A stretch of 35,688 nt of DNA, taken from the NCBI GenBank assembly GCA_028287105.1, contig JAQBQH010000233.1, positions 1 to 35,688 of the forward strand. Direction: 5' to 3'. Positions 15,427 to 23,590 of this stretch are shown here, in pieces; positions within the stretch are counted from its first letter, which is position 1; the number at the start of each line of letters is the position of its first letter. Under the pieces are notes generated by a model. It made no database searches, had not been told where the DNA came from, and saw only the letters and a list, made by a program, of their open reading frames with translations. Source of the DNA: Myxococcales bacterium (GTDB lineage: Bacteria > Myxococcota_A > Polyangia > Palsa-1104). The translations under genes and the position numbers were made by a program.

Positions 15427-16632
15427 GTGAAGATCCTGATCATCGACGCATTCTCCGAGGCGCACCTGGCGCAGCTGTCCGCGCTCGGGCTGACCGTCGA
15501 CTACAAGCCCAACCTCACGGCCGACGAATTGCCGGCGGTGATCGAGGACGCCTCGATCGTCGTCGCGCGCAGCAAAGAGGTGCGCGCCGCCGCCATCGCC
15601 AGGGCCAAGGGGCTGGCGCTCATCGTGCGCGCCGGCGCCGGCGTCAACACCATCGACGTCAAGACCGCGTCGGCCAGCGGCATTTACGTCGCCAACTGCC
15701 CCGGCAAGAACTCGATCGCCGTCGCCGAGCTGACGATGGCGCTGCTCTTGTCGCTCGATCGGCGCATCCCCGATCAGGTGCACGACCTGCGCGCCGGCAA
15801 GTGGAACAAGAAGGAGTACGGCAAGGCCGACGGGCTCTACGGACGCACGCTCGGGGTCGTCGGGACCGGCTCCATCGGGCGCGAGGTGATTCGCCGCGCC
15901 AAGGCGTTCGGAATGGACGTGGTCGCCTGGTCGCGCTCGCTCGACGACGCGCGCGCGGCGGAGCTCGGCGTCGAGCGCATGCGCACGGTGCCGGAGCTGT
16001 GCGGGCGTGCCGACGCGGTGACGCTGCACGTGGCGCTGGCGTCGGAGACGCGCGGCCTCATCGGCGAGGCGGCGCTGGCACGCATGCGGCCGCGCACCAT
16101 GCTGATCAACGCCGCCCGCGCCGAGGTCGTCGACGGCGCCGCGCTCGGGCGCGCCATCGCGGAGAAGCAGCTGCGCGTGGCCACCGACGTCTTCGACGAC
16201 GAGCCCAAAGGCGGCGCGGGCGCGTTCGGCGATGCGCTCGGCCAGAGCGCCACCGTCTACGGCACGCATCACGTGGGCGCGTCGACCAATCAGGCGCAGG
16301 CGGCCATCGCCGACGAGACGGTGCGGATCATCCGCAGCTTCGTCGAGCGCGGCGAAGTGCCCAACTGCGTCAACCTGGCGACGCGGTCGCCGGCGGCGTT
16401 CCAGCTCCTGGTGCGCCACCTCGACAAGGTCGGCGTGCTGGCCGAGGTGCTGGGCGCGATCCGGCGGCACGACATCAACGTCGAAGAGATGGAGAACACC
16501 ATCTTCGAGGGCGCCCAGGCGGCCAGCGCCAAGATCCGGCTCGGGTCGCGACCGCCGGCGGAGCTGCTCGAAGAGATCCGCGGCAAGCTGCCCGAGGTGC
16601 TGCACGTCGACGTGGTGGAGCTGGCGCCGTGA
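15427..16632 (+). CDS. serA: D-3-phosphoglycerate dehydrogenase with ACT domain
   Basis: A 401-residue 2-hydroxyacid dehydrogenase. The N- and C-terminal parts of the substrate domain (1-95, about 285-315) flank a Rossmann domain with the NAD motif GVVGTGSIGRE. Catalytic residues are visible: Arg in VRAGAGVNTID, Glu in DVFDDEP and His in GTHHVGAST. A C-terminal ACT domain (about 325-401: LVRHLDKVGVLAEVLGAIRRHDINVEEM) is the usual serine-feedback module. It catalyses the first step of serine synthesis, oxidising 3-phosphoglycerate. The GTG at 15427 starts the first beta strand (VKILIIDAF) and follows the previous stop by 31 bases. Its place in a headgroup operon may link serine supply to lipid synthesis (inference). 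Confidence 0.9.
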   Translation: MKILIIDAFSEAHLAQLSALGLTVDYKPNLTADELPAVIEDASIVVARSKEVRAAAIARAKGLALIVRAGAGVNTIDVKTASASGIYVANCPGKNSIAVAELTMALLLSLDRRIPDQVHDLRAGKWNKKEYGKADGLYGRTLGVVGTGSIGREVIRRAKAFGMDVVAWSRSLDDARAAELGVERMRTVPELCGRADAVTLHVALASETRGLIGEAALARMRPRTMLINAARAEVVDGAALGRAIAEKQLRVATDVFDDEPKGGAGAFGDALGQSATVYGTHHVGASTNQAQAAIADETVRIIRSFVERGEVPNCVNLATRSPAAFQLLVRHLDKVGVLAEVLGAIRRHDINVEEMENTIFEGAQAASAKIRLGSRPPAELLEEIRGKLPEVLHVDVVELAP

Positions 16633-17222
16633 TCCCGGTCGCGCCGTCGTCGCAGGCGTGGCTCGACGCGGCGTGCGCCGATCTGCCGACGCTGCTCATC
16701 GACCACGCGCACTGCGAGAAGAAGGCTGCGTCGACGGCGGTGCGCTATCTCTTCAAGTATCCGGAGTGGACCCGGCTCATCTCGGCGATGTCGAAGCTGG
16801 CGCGCGAGGAGCTGGTCCACTTCGATCAAGTGCGACGGGAGCTCGAGGCGCGCGGCGTGCCGTTTCGCGCGCTGCAGTCGGCGAACTACGCCGCCGAGCT
16901 GTTCGCCTGCGCGCGCCCGCAGGCGCCCGCGCGCGTGATCGACGAGATGCTCCTGTGCGCGCTCATCGAGGCGCGCAGCCACGAGCGCTTCGTGCGGCTG
17001 GCCGAGACGGTGCCGGACGCGCGATTGGCGGCGTTCTACGCCGATCTGGCCGAGGCCGAGGCGCGCCACGGCGGCCTCTACGTGGAGCTGGCCGAGGAAG
17101 CGGCGGGCGGCGACGCGGCGGCGGTGGCGACGGTCGCGGCACGGCTCGTCGAGCTGGCCGCGCGCGAAGCCGAGATCGTCGCCCGGCCCGGCCAGCCGTT
17201 GCGCATGCACGCCGGCGGCTGA
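16629..17222 (+). CDS. miaE: tRNA-(ms2io6A)-hydroxylase MiaE
   Basis: A 197-residue ferritin-like diiron enzyme that hydroxylates the isopentenyl group of ms2i6A at tRNA position 37. The family hallmark DHAHCEKKAASTA is at residues 25-37. Diiron ligands are visible as Glu30, E61-x2-H64, E114 with nearby His118 and E144-x2-H147. Length is typical. The GTG start overlaps the serA TGA (GTGA), so it is coupled to serA although there is no obvious functional link. The enzyme requires oxygen, consistent with an aerobic host. Confidence 0.92.
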   Translation: MIPVAPSSQAWLDAACADLPTLLIDHAHCEKKAASTAVRYLFKYPEWTRLISAMSKLAREELVHFDQVRRELEARGVPFRALQSANYAAELFACARPQAPARVIDEMLLCALIEARSHERFVRLAETVPDARLAAFYADLAEAEARHGGLYVELAEEAAGGDAAAVATVAARLVELAAREAEIVARPGQPLRMHAGG

Positions 17223-17385
17223 CGTCCGGGTACTTCTGTCCCCGTTTCTGATTTGTAAAATCTGGGGCCATTAGACCCCGGACATCGAGATGCCCGTCGA
17301 GAACACCGTCGACAAGCGCGGTGGGAGCGCGGTCCGGCCGCCGGCACGGCCGCTGCAATTGGGGTCGGGCATGGGAGGATTCACC
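17223..17385. other. Short intergenic region with weak inverted repeat
   Basis: GTCCGGG (17224-17230) and CCCGGAC (17277-17283) form a 7-bp inverted repeat around an AT-richer core with TAAAAT at 17256-17261. This may be a weak terminator after miaE or a promoter region for the next gene; nothing decisive is seen. Confidence 0.3.
17373..17378 (+). promoter_or_regulatory. Shine-Dalgarno deciding the start at 17386
   Basis: GGGAGG lies seven bases before the ATG at 17386, favouring it over the in-frame ATGs at 17290 and 17371. Confidence 0.6.
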
Positions 17386-17787
17386 ATGCGCCGCTGGTTG
17401 TTGATCGCCTCGATGCTCTTGTGCCGCATCGCTCTGGCCGAGGAGCCGGTGGAGGTTCCCTTCAAGCTGCTCGCCGCGGTGAAGCCGGTCTCGATGGAGA
17501 CCGTCGACAAGGTGATCGAAGCGAGCGATCGCGCCGTGCAGGCGTGCAACCACAACGTGGGGCGCGCCGACACGCTGGCGGTGCTCATGCACATCACCAT
17601 CGGCGCCGACGGCAGGGTGGAGAAGGTCGAGGCCGTGCCGTCGGACAGCGACGGCGGCAAGGCGCAGAAGGAGGCGGCCTGCCTCGCGCGCGTCGCCAAG
17701 AAGCTCAAGTTCCCCGCGACGGGAGCCGTCTCGCACGTGCACTATCCGTTCATGCTCGTGTCGACCGCGCATCGCGCCGCGTTCTAG
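17386..17787 (+). CDS. Small secreted TonB/AgmX-like protein
   Basis: A 133-residue protein with a Sec signal (MRRWLLIASMLLCRIALA, cleavage near Ala18-Glu19). The mature part contains LAVLMHITIGADGRVEKVEAVPSD followed by ACLARVAKKLKFPATG, the pattern of the small TonB C-terminal-like/AgmX-PglI domain, where a conserved cysteine pair often occurs; here Cys residues lie at about 56 and 97. The ATG at 17386 is chosen because GGGAGG lies seven bases upstream and it begins the signal peptide; an in-frame ATG at 17290 would bury the signal. Monocistronic; role unknown, probably periplasmic. Confidence 0.8.
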   Translation: MRRWLLIASMLLCRIALAEEPVEVPFKLLAAVKPVSMETVDKVIEASDRAVQACNHNVGRADTLAVLMHITIGADGRVEKVEAVPSDSDGGKAQKEAACLARVAKKLKFPATGAVSHVHYPFMLVSTAHRAAF

Positions 17788-17799
17788 CCGCGGCGCGGA

Positions 17800-18819
17800 C
17801 TACGCGGGCGGCGGGCCGTGCGTGATCGCCTTGTGCACGTAGGTCGCGCGCAGCCCCGGCGCCATCAACGACGGCGTCAGCTCCGACGACGAGAAGTGCT
17901 GGCGCCAGCCGCTGCCGTCGGGCACCTCATCCGCGAGGATCTTCTCCAGCACCATCGACGTGTACTGCTCGAGCGAGTGCTCTCGCGTGTTCGAGTTGAG
18001 CACGATCTCGACGCCGGTCTGCTCGGCGTTCTTCGCCAGGCCACCGATCTCGCTGCGCTCGGGCGCCCAGTTGTCGACGGCGACGCCGTTCTCGCTGATG
18101 GTCCAGATCCCGCGATCGGTGTGCAGCACGATCGAGTGGTTGCCGAGCGTGTGGCCGGGCGTGCGCACCAGCGACACTCCGTCACCGACGCGGACGTCGG
18201 AGTCGAGCGCCACGAGGCGCGCCGCCGGGATGCCGGCCAGCGCGTCGGCGATGTACCAGTCGCGCTGCAGCGGATGGAGCCGCTCGAAGACGGCCAGCTC
18301 CGACTCCATCGCCAAGAGCTTCGCGTTGGGGCACCACTCGAGCATCACGCGCCGGAGGTCCTGGGTGTGCAGGTGGTCGAACGTGACGTAGTCGATCTGA
18401 TCGCCGCGCAGCCGCGCTTCGGCGAGGCGCTCCGGGACCGTCGAGTGGCGCCTGGCCAGCAGGCGATCGAGGAAGGCCGGCGCGCTCGACTTCAGCCGCG
18501 CGAAAAAGGGAGTGGCGGCGTCGCGCTCGTGGTCCGACGGGTTGACCAGCATGCGTCGCGGCGTGCCGTCCTCGACGAAGGTCACGATCTGCATGCGGTT
18601 GGTCATCATGAGATACGGCGCCGCGACGCGCGCAGCGCCGCCGAGGCCGTAGCGCACGGGGTAGGGCAGGGTGATGAGATCGCAGGTGCGGACACTGGTC
18701 GCTTTTTCGCCCTGGCGCAGCCGCTCGCGCAGCTTGGAGGCGGCGGCGCGGATGGCCTCGAGGCGCGCGCCGGCCGGCCCGACCTTCCAGGCTTCGTCGA
18801 GGTCGTGGAACGGAGTCAT
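17800..18819 (-). CDS. Metallo-beta-lactamase-fold hydrolase
   Basis: A 339-residue hydrolase. A metal site resembling HxHxxD is seen as DHLHTQD (148-154; His149, His151, Asp154), and RTPGHTLGNHS (219-229) gives the next ligand His223. SENGVAVDNWAP (242-253) would supply the bridging acidic residue. The DHLHTQD motif and overall plan resemble lactonase-like members, but the substrate is unknown. There is no signal peptide. Its ATG overlaps the TGA of the alcohol dehydrogenase gene (ATGA), and it is the last of four co-directional genes. Confidence 0.87.
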   Translation of the reverse strand: MTPFHDLDEAWKVGPAGARLEAIRAAASKLRERLRQGEKATSVRTCDLITLPYPVRYGLGGAARVAAPYLMMTNRMQIVTFVEDGTPRRMLVNPSDHERDAATPFFARLKSSAPAFLDRLLARRHSTVPERLAEARLRGDQIDYVTFDHLHTQDLRRVMLEWCPNAKLLAMESELAVFERLHPLQRDWYIADALAGIPAARLVALDSDVRVGDGVSLVRTPGHTLGNHSIVLHTDRGIWTISENGVAVDNWAPERSEIGGLAKNAEQTGVEIVLNSNTREHSLEQYTSMVLEKILADEVPDGSGWRQHFSSSELTPSLMAPGLRATYVHKAITHGPPPA

Positions 18820-20054
18820 GCGCGCACCGCCGGCTTGAAGATCGTCTTCATCGCTTTGGACTTTCCGCGATCGATGTTGGCGATGATGGCGTCCTCGTAT
18901 TTCTCGAGCGGAAAGCTGTGCGTGACCAGCGCGTCGACGGCGCGGGCGCTGTCGCCGGCGAGGAGCTCCGTGGCGATGTCGATGGTGTGGCGGCCGTCGG
19001 CCTCGGGCGCGTAGTAGTAGGTGCCCTGGATGGCGAGCTCGCGCGCCCAGATGTTCGTCAGATCAATCTTCGGCACGATGCCGCAGGCGCCGACCATGAC
19101 GATGGTGCCCTGGCTGCGCGTATAGCTGAGCGCGTCGCGCAAGCTGTCGGGCGTGCCGACGCAGTCGAAGGTCACGGCGTAGCCGCCGGTGAGGACGTCG
19201 CGGCCGAGGATGGGCTTATGGCGACGGGCGCCGGTGAGCGCGACGACGCGGTCCATCGTGTCTTCCTTCGACGCGACGATGACCTCGTCGGCGCCGAGCG
19301 CGCGCGCCAGATCGGCCTGGAAGGGCACGAGGACCAGCTGCGTCACGCGGCAGCGGCGGCCCGACAGGCGCAGCGCCGCCAGCACCGAGTAGGCGATCAT
19401 GCCGCCGCCGATGATGAGCACCTCTTCGTCGTCGCGCGGTGGGCGATGCAGCACGCCGTGAAGGCCGATCGAGATCGGCTCGGTCAAAACGGCGCGCGTG
19501 TCCGGGACGCTGTCGGGGACGCGGTGGAGCTGCGTCGTGTGCGCGGCGACGACGTCGGAGAAGCCGCCCGGCAGATCGCGGTGGTAGCCGATGGTGAAGC
19601 CGGGCGCGAGACCGCCGGCCGACTCGCCGGCGTGATGGCAGGTCGCGGGATGGCCGCTCGCGCAAGAGGCGCAGGGCGGCGCGAGGCCGCGCACGCGACA
19701 GCCGAACGCGGGATTGACGACGACGCGATCGCCTTCCTTGAATCCGGCCGCGCGCGCGTCGCCGCCGACCTCCGAGAGGCGCCCGAAGATCTCGTGGCCG
19801 AGGACGGCCGGGAACGACGAGAACGGAGAGAGCGCCGGCGACATCTTGAGGAGCACGGTCGCCAGATCGCTGCCGCAGAAGCCCGACGCCTCGACGGAGA
19901 CCTTGGCCCACGCCGGCCCGCGCAGCGGCGGCTCGGGCACTTCGCGCAACGACACACAGGACAGCGGACCCCAGTACAGCGACGGGATCTGCCGGCCGAG
20001 CGCTTTGGCGAGCGCATAGCGCGCCAGCGACAGGTCGAAGACGATCGCGCGCAT
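18816..20054 (-). CDS. Zinc-dependent alcohol dehydrogenase
   Basis: A 412-residue medium-chain dehydrogenase/reductase. Catalytic zinc residues are visible in GFCGSDL (Cys58 region) and GHEIFG (His-Glu). The structural zinc loop holds four cysteines (CRVRGLAPPCASCASGHPATC region). The nucleotide-binding motif IIGGGMIAYSVLAALR follows TEPISIGLHGV. It probably oxidises an alcohol or polyol with NAD(P); substrate unknown. The ATG at 20054 shares its A with the upstream lipoprotein stop (TGATG), so the long upstream extension of the open frame is not part of the protein. Confidence 0.9.
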   Translation of the reverse strand: MRAIVFDLSLARYALAKALGRQIPSLYWGPLSCVSLREVPEPPLRGPAWAKVSVEASGFCGSDLATVLLKMSPALSPFSSFPAVLGHEIFGRLSEVGGDARAAGFKEGDRVVVNPAFGCRVRGLAPPCASCASGHPATCHHAGESAGGLAPGFTIGYHRDLPGGFSDVVAAHTTQLHRVPDSVPDTRAVLTEPISIGLHGVLHRPPRDDEEVLIIGGGMIAYSVLAALRLSGRRCRVTQLVLVPFQADLARALGADEVIVASKEDTMDRVVALTGARRHKPILGRDVLTGGYAVTFDCVGTPDSLRDALSYTRSQGTIVMVGACGIVPKIDLTNIWARELAIQGTYYYAPEADGRHTIDIATELLAGDSARAVDALVTHSFPLEKYEDAIIANIDRGKSKAMKTIFKPAVRA

Positions 20055-20500
20055 CAGCGACAGAGATCGGTGGTCGCTGGCGCGCAGGCGCCGGCGTTGC
20101 TCACGACGTTGTTGTTCGCGCAGCAGGAGAGGCCGGTGCGACAGTTGCGGCTCTGCGAGGGATCGCAGCGCGGTAGGCAGACGTCCATCCCTTCGACGTG
20201 CACGCAGGTCGAATCGGGATAGTCGTTGCAGGCGAGCAGACCCGAGCCGAGCGTGCAGGTGCGCGTGCACATGCCGCCCGGGATCGTGCGGCTGCCGAAC
20301 GCGGTGAAGCAGGAGAGCGGGCGCTGCGGGTTGACCACCTGGCACTGACCGGCGCAGACGTCGCCGAATCCGGGCGGCGACATGTCGACCCCGGTCGTGC
20401 CGCCGTCGTCGACGAACTTGAACTTGTCGAAGTTGTCGACGGCGCTGCACGCGCCGAAGAGCGCGGCCAGGATGAGCGAGGCACAGGCGAGCTGACGCAT
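20054..20500 (-). CDS. Cys-rich lipoprotein
   Basis: A 148-residue exported lipoprotein with lipobox LFGAC (Cys18). The mature region has about fourteen cysteines in a pattern of small disulfide modules (CAGQCQVV, GGMCTRTCTLG, STCVHV, DVCLPRCDP, GLSCCANN, DLCR), seen in many myxobacterial surface lipoproteins. No enzyme motif. GGAGG precedes the ATG. It lies nine bases after the TPR gene and overlaps the dehydrogenase start, so an outer lipoprotein is translationally coupled to a cytoplasmic enzyme. Confidence 0.85.
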   Translation of the reverse strand: MRQLACASLILAALFGACSAVDNFDKFKFVDDGGTTGVDMSPPGFGDVCAGQCQVVNPQRPLSCFTAFGSRTIPGGMCTRTCTLGSGLLACNDYPDSTCVHVEGMDVCLPRCDPSQSRNCRTGLSCCANNNVVSNAGACAPATTDLCR

Positions 20501-20509
20501 TCGACCCTC

Positions 20510-21253
20510 CTAGAACGTCACGTACAGGCCACCGGACGACGACGGCCGCACGACGGTACGCGGCGCCGGCTTCTTCGCTTCGAGGATGAACAGGATGACG
20601 CCGGTGGCGAACGCCGCCGCGCCGAGGCCGATGAGCACGTCGGTCGAGATGGTGAGCGCTTTGCCGAACGCCTGCTCGTCGCGCAGGGTCTGATCGCGGC
20701 CGTCGCAGATCTTGCCCTTGCACTTGTCGGTCAGGTCCGAGTAGGTGAGCTGCGCGGCGATGCCGGTGCCGAGCGCGCCGAGCAGCAGGCCCGCGCCGAT
20801 GCCACCGACGATGTAGCTCGTCGAGTGGCGGCGCTTGGCCGGCGGTACCGTCGGTGGGGGCGCGTTGATCGGCGGCGGCGTGGTGGCCTCCTCCGCCTTC
20901 TCGGCGTCGCGACGGGTCTCGAAGTTCGTGATGCGCGACTCGATCACCGCGCGGTCGGGCGCGTTGGGGCGGTCGCTCAGATATTGGCGGAGCGCGCCGA
21001 TCGCTTCGTCCCAGTGGCCGAGGCGCTCGTAGCAGACGCTGATGTTGTAGAGCAGATCGGGGCGCTTGGAGAGGCGATGCGCCTCGTTGAACTCTTTGAC
21101 CGCGTCGGCGTAGTTGGCCTGCTCGTAGTAGGCGGAGCCGGCGAGGAAGTGCGCCTTGGCGGCCTCTTCGTCGGCCTGCGTCGCGTTCTGAGCGGCCGCT
21201 GGCGGCGAGGCCAACGTGATGGTGGCGAGGAGGGCCACCATGAGTAGTCGCAT
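20510..21253 (-). CDS. Exported TPR protein with C-terminal membrane segments
   Basis: A 247-residue protein. A signal peptide (LLMVALLATITLASPPAAA) leads to two or three TPR repeats (about 30-100: AHFLAGSAYYEQANYADAVKEFNEA and LLYNISVCYERLGHWDEAIGAL). A Pro-rich linker (TTPPPINAPPPTVPP) is followed by two hydrophobic segments (about 146-168 and 204-226). This signal-TPR-proline-TM plan is shared with the protein at 26381, which lies in a kinase operon. The function is unknown, perhaps an envelope scaffold. It heads the four-gene operon; the -10-like TATAGT lies nine bases upstream. Confidence 0.83.
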   Translation of the reverse strand: MRLLMVALLATITLASPPAAAQNATQADEEAAKAHFLAGSAYYEQANYADAVKEFNEAHRLSKRPDLLYNISVCYERLGHWDEAIGALRQYLSDRPNAPDRAVIESRITNFETRRDAEKAEEATTPPPINAPPPTVPPAKRRHSTSYIVGGIGAGLLLGALGTGIAAQLTYSDLTDKCKGKICDGRDQTLRDEQAFGKALTISTDVLIGLGAAAFATGVILFILEAKKPAPRTVVRPSSSGGLYVTF

Positions 21254-21262
21254 GATGGGACG

Positions 21263-21268
21263 ACTATA
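21263..21268 (-). promoter_or_regulatory. -10-like TATAGT before the TPR-led operon
   Basis: On the minus strand TATAGT matches TATAAT at five of six positions and ends nine bases before the ATG at 21253. It sits right at the end of the acyl-CoA dehydrogenase gene. No clear -35 was found and there is no Shine-Dalgarno, so a near-leaderless transcript is likely. Confidence 0.45.
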
Positions 21269-22420
21269 TCATCCCCAGCCGAGGCGCTTCGACAGGATCT
21301 CCTTCATGATTTCCGAGGTGCCGCCGCCGATGGTGATGAGGCGGGCGTCGCGCCACTGGCGCGAGATGGGGAATTCGTCGGAGTAGCCGTAGCCGCCGTG
21401 GGCCTGGAGGCAGCGGTCGACGGTCTTGTTGAGCAGCTCGCCGGCGAAGAGCTTGGCCATCGTGATCTCCTTGACCGCGTCCTGCTTGCGGTTGAAGAGA
21501 TCGACGGCGCGGTAGGTGAGCCAGCGGGCGGCTTCGATCTCGGTGGCCAATTCGGCGAAGGTGTGGCGCCAGACCTGGAACTTGAGGATGGGGCGGCCGA
21601 AGGCGGTGCGCTCGGTGCAGTAGCGGATGGTGTTGTCGAGCGCCCACTGCGAGCCGGCGACGGCCTTGACGGCGGCGATGAGCCGCTCGCCCTGGAAGTT
21701 GGTCATGATGTAGTAGAAGCCGGCGTTCTCTTCGCCGAGGAGGTTGCGCGCGGGGATGCGGCAGTCTTCGAAGCTGAGCTCGGCGGTGTCGGAGGCGTGG
21801 TTGCCGGCCTTGTGGATCTTGCGCGTGACCTTGAAGCCTTTGACGTCGGTGGGGAAGAGCACGAGCGAGATGCCGCCGTAGCCGCTGTCGGCGGCGCCGG
21901 TGCGGACGGCGAGCGTGATGAAGTCGGCGCGCGTGCCGTTGGTGATCCAGCACTTGGCGCCGTTGATGACGTACTCGTCACCGACCTTCTTGGCCGTGGT
22001 TCGGATCGAGGCGACGTCGGAGCCGCAGTTGGGCTCGCTCACGCCGAGCGCGGCGATCTTGTCGCCCTTGAGGGCGGGGATGAGGAACTCGTCCTTCTGC
22101 TGGCGCGTCCCGATCTCGTTGATGATCGGCGTGGCCATGGTCGACTGGACGGCGAGCGCCATATTGACGCCCGCGCAGCCGGAGCGAACCAGCTCTTCGC
22201 CCCACACGGCGGTGTACCACCAGTCGCCGCCGGAGCCGCCGACGTCCTCGGGGTAGGAAGCGCCGAGGAACCCCATCTCGCCGGCCTTCTTGAACACCTC
22301 GCGCGGGAAGAGCTCGGCCTTCTCCCACTCGTTCACGTGGGGGGCGAGCTCTTTCGCGACCCAGTCACGGAGGGTCTTGCGGAAGATGTCGTGCTCTTCG
22401 GCGAAGAAAGTAGTTAGCAT
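21269..22420 (-). CDS. Acyl-CoA dehydrogenase (long-chain/isovaleryl-type active site)
   Basis: A 383-residue flavoenzyme that introduces the alpha-beta double bond in acyl-CoAs and passes electrons to ETF. The FAD/substrate motifs GVSEPNCGSDVASI and KCWITNG are present, as are the C-terminal AHGGYGYSDEFPISRQWRDAR and TIGGGTSEIMKEI. The position that holds the catalytic Glu in medium-chain enzymes is Gly (GGGT), while a Glu occurs in FQGERLIAA, the site used by long-chain and isovaleryl-CoA dehydrogenases. It should therefore be active with that geometry. The ATG at 22420 is chosen because the protein begins as the family does and a promoter with palindrome directly precedes it; upstream in-frame sequence is not protein-like. 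Confidence 0.92.
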   Translation of the reverse strand: MLTTFFAEEHDIFRKTLRDWVAKELAPHVNEWEKAELFPREVFKKAGEMGFLGASYPEDVGGSGGDWWYTAVWGEELVRSGCAGVNMALAVQSTMATPIINEIGTRQQKDEFLIPALKGDKIAALGVSEPNCGSDVASIRTTAKKVGDEYVINGAKCWITNGTRADFITLAVRTGAADSGYGGISLVLFPTDVKGFKVTRKIHKAGNHASDTAELSFEDCRIPARNLLGEENAGFYYIMTNFQGERLIAAVKAVAGSQWALDNTIRYCTERTAFGRPILKFQVWRHTFAELATEIEAARWLTYRAVDLFNRKQDAVKEITMAKLFAGELLNKTVDRCLQAHGGYGYSDEFPISRQWRDARLITIGGGTSEIMKEILSKRLGWG

Positions 22421-22435
22421 GCGAAATATTTCGCA
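22420..22435. promoter_or_regulatory. Perfect 16-bp palindrome touching the acyl-CoA dehydrogenase start codon
   Basis: TGCGAAATATTTCGCA is a perfect palindrome. On the minus strand its last base is the A of the ATG. It overlaps the predicted -10, so a bound protein would block transcription. The size and symmetry fit an operator for a dimeric repressor such as a TetR-family fatty-acid regulator (inference); no such regulator gene lies in this window. Confidence 0.65.
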
Positions 22436-22455
22436 CACAAAGTAATTGGGGTCAA
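22427..22455 (-). promoter_or_regulatory. Promoter TTGACC-17-GAAATA for acyl-CoA dehydrogenase
   Basis: On the minus strand TTGACC (22455-22450) is a five-of-six -35 match, and GAAATA lies 17 bases on, inside the palindrome, six bases before the ATG. The -10 match is weak, but the geometry is identical to the promoter at 13868-13896, and no Shine-Dalgarno precedes the ATG. Confidence 0.5.
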
Positions 22456-22494
22456 GGTGGAGCGGGGATCGTTCTGGTTGATGCGGCAGGTGGT

Positions 22495-23553
22495 TTAGAT
22501 CGAGGCGGTTTCGAGCCATTTCGGGTTCTGGGTGGTGCCGTCGAATTGGGTGCTGGTCTTGAACTTTTCGAAGTGGCCGTCGGCGGCGGCGGGGGCGGTG
22601 CGGGCGAGGAGCTGTCTTTCGTCGGCGGGCGGGAGGGGTTTGAAGTCGAGCGCGATGGAGAGGGCTTGTTCGAGGACGCCCATCGTGTCGCAGCCGGTGA
22701 TCTGGACCGAGACCGGTTGCGACATGGAGAAGCGGAGGCATTCGCGCGCTTCGACGAGGCCGGACTGGAGGATGATGCCGGAGCCGAGGGACTTCATGCC
22801 GAGGACGGCGGTTTCGGTCTTGGCGGCGCGGGGGATGACCGTGCGGGTGAAGCTCTTGTAGTGCGCGTCCATCACGTTCACCGGCATCTGGACGGTGTCG
22901 TAGGTGAAGCCGTGGCGGGCGGCGGTCTCGAGCATGTGCAGGTGGATCGCGGGATCTTTGTGACCGGTGAAACCGATGAAGCGCAGCTTGCCCGCCTTCT
23001 TGGCGGCGACGAGCGCCTCCATCGTCCCGTTTGGCCCGAAGACGCGTTCGGCGTCCTCCATGCGGATGACTTCGTGGACCTGGACGAGATCGATCGCGTC
23101 GGTGCGCAGGCGCTTGAGCGATTGCTCGAGCTGCTCAGCGGCCGACGCGCGGGTGCGGCCGTCGAGCTTGGTCATGAGGAACACCTTGGCGCGGCGGCCA
23201 CCCTCAGCGAGCGCGGCGCCCATCCGCTCCTCGGACTTGCCCCTGTTGTAGTCCCAGCAGTTGTCGAGGAAGGTGACGCCGTGGTCGAGGGCGGCGTGGA
23301 CGATGCGGACCGCCTCCTTGTCGTCCTTGGGGATGCCGAGGTGGAAGCCGCCCAGGCCGAGCAGCGATACCTTGACCCCTGTACGCCCCAATGTGCGCAT
23401 CGGCATGACAGCGCCGGCGGGGAGCTTGATGTCCCCTTCTTTGGGGGCGCCGCGTTGCGGGCCCTTGGGGGCGTCGGCCCGGGCGCGGCGGAGGGCGGCC
23501 GCGGCGGCGAGGGCTCCCATGGTCTGTACGAATCTTCGACGGGAAATGGCCAT
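22495..23553 (-). CDS. Tat-exported aldo/keto reductase
   Basis: A 352-residue protein with a twin-arginine signal (SRRRFVQTMGALAAAAAL). The aldo/keto reductase barrel begins at about residue 50 (MRTLGRTGVKVSLLGLGGFHLG). Catalytic tetrad residues appear as Asp and Tyr in FLDNCWDYNRGKSEERMG, Lys in FLMTKLDG and His in LVQVHEV. NADPH-dependent reduction of a carbonyl is the usual role; a periplasmic form folded with cofactor before Tat export is plausible. It precedes the acyl-CoA dehydrogenase by 74 bases, but that gene has its own promoter. Confidence 0.9.
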   Translation of the reverse strand: MAISRRRFVQTMGALAAAAALRRARADAPKGPQRGAPKEGDIKLPAGAVMPMRTLGRTGVKVSLLGLGGFHLGIPKDDKEAVRIVHAALDHGVTFLDNCWDYNRGKSEERMGAALAEGGRRAKVFLMTKLDGRTRASAAEQLEQSLKRLRTDAIDLVQVHEVIRMEDAERVFGPNGTMEALVAAKKAGKLRFIGFTGHKDPAIHLHMLETAARHGFTYDTVQMPVNVMDAHYKSFTRTVIPRAAKTETAVLGMKSLGSGIILQSGLVEARECLRFSMSQPVSVQITGCDTMGVLEQALSIALDFKPLPPADERQLLARTAPAAADGHFEKFKTSTQFDGTTQNPKWLETASI

Positions 23554-23590
23554 GGGATCTGATTAGGTCGAGGAGCGCGTCATGCCAGGG

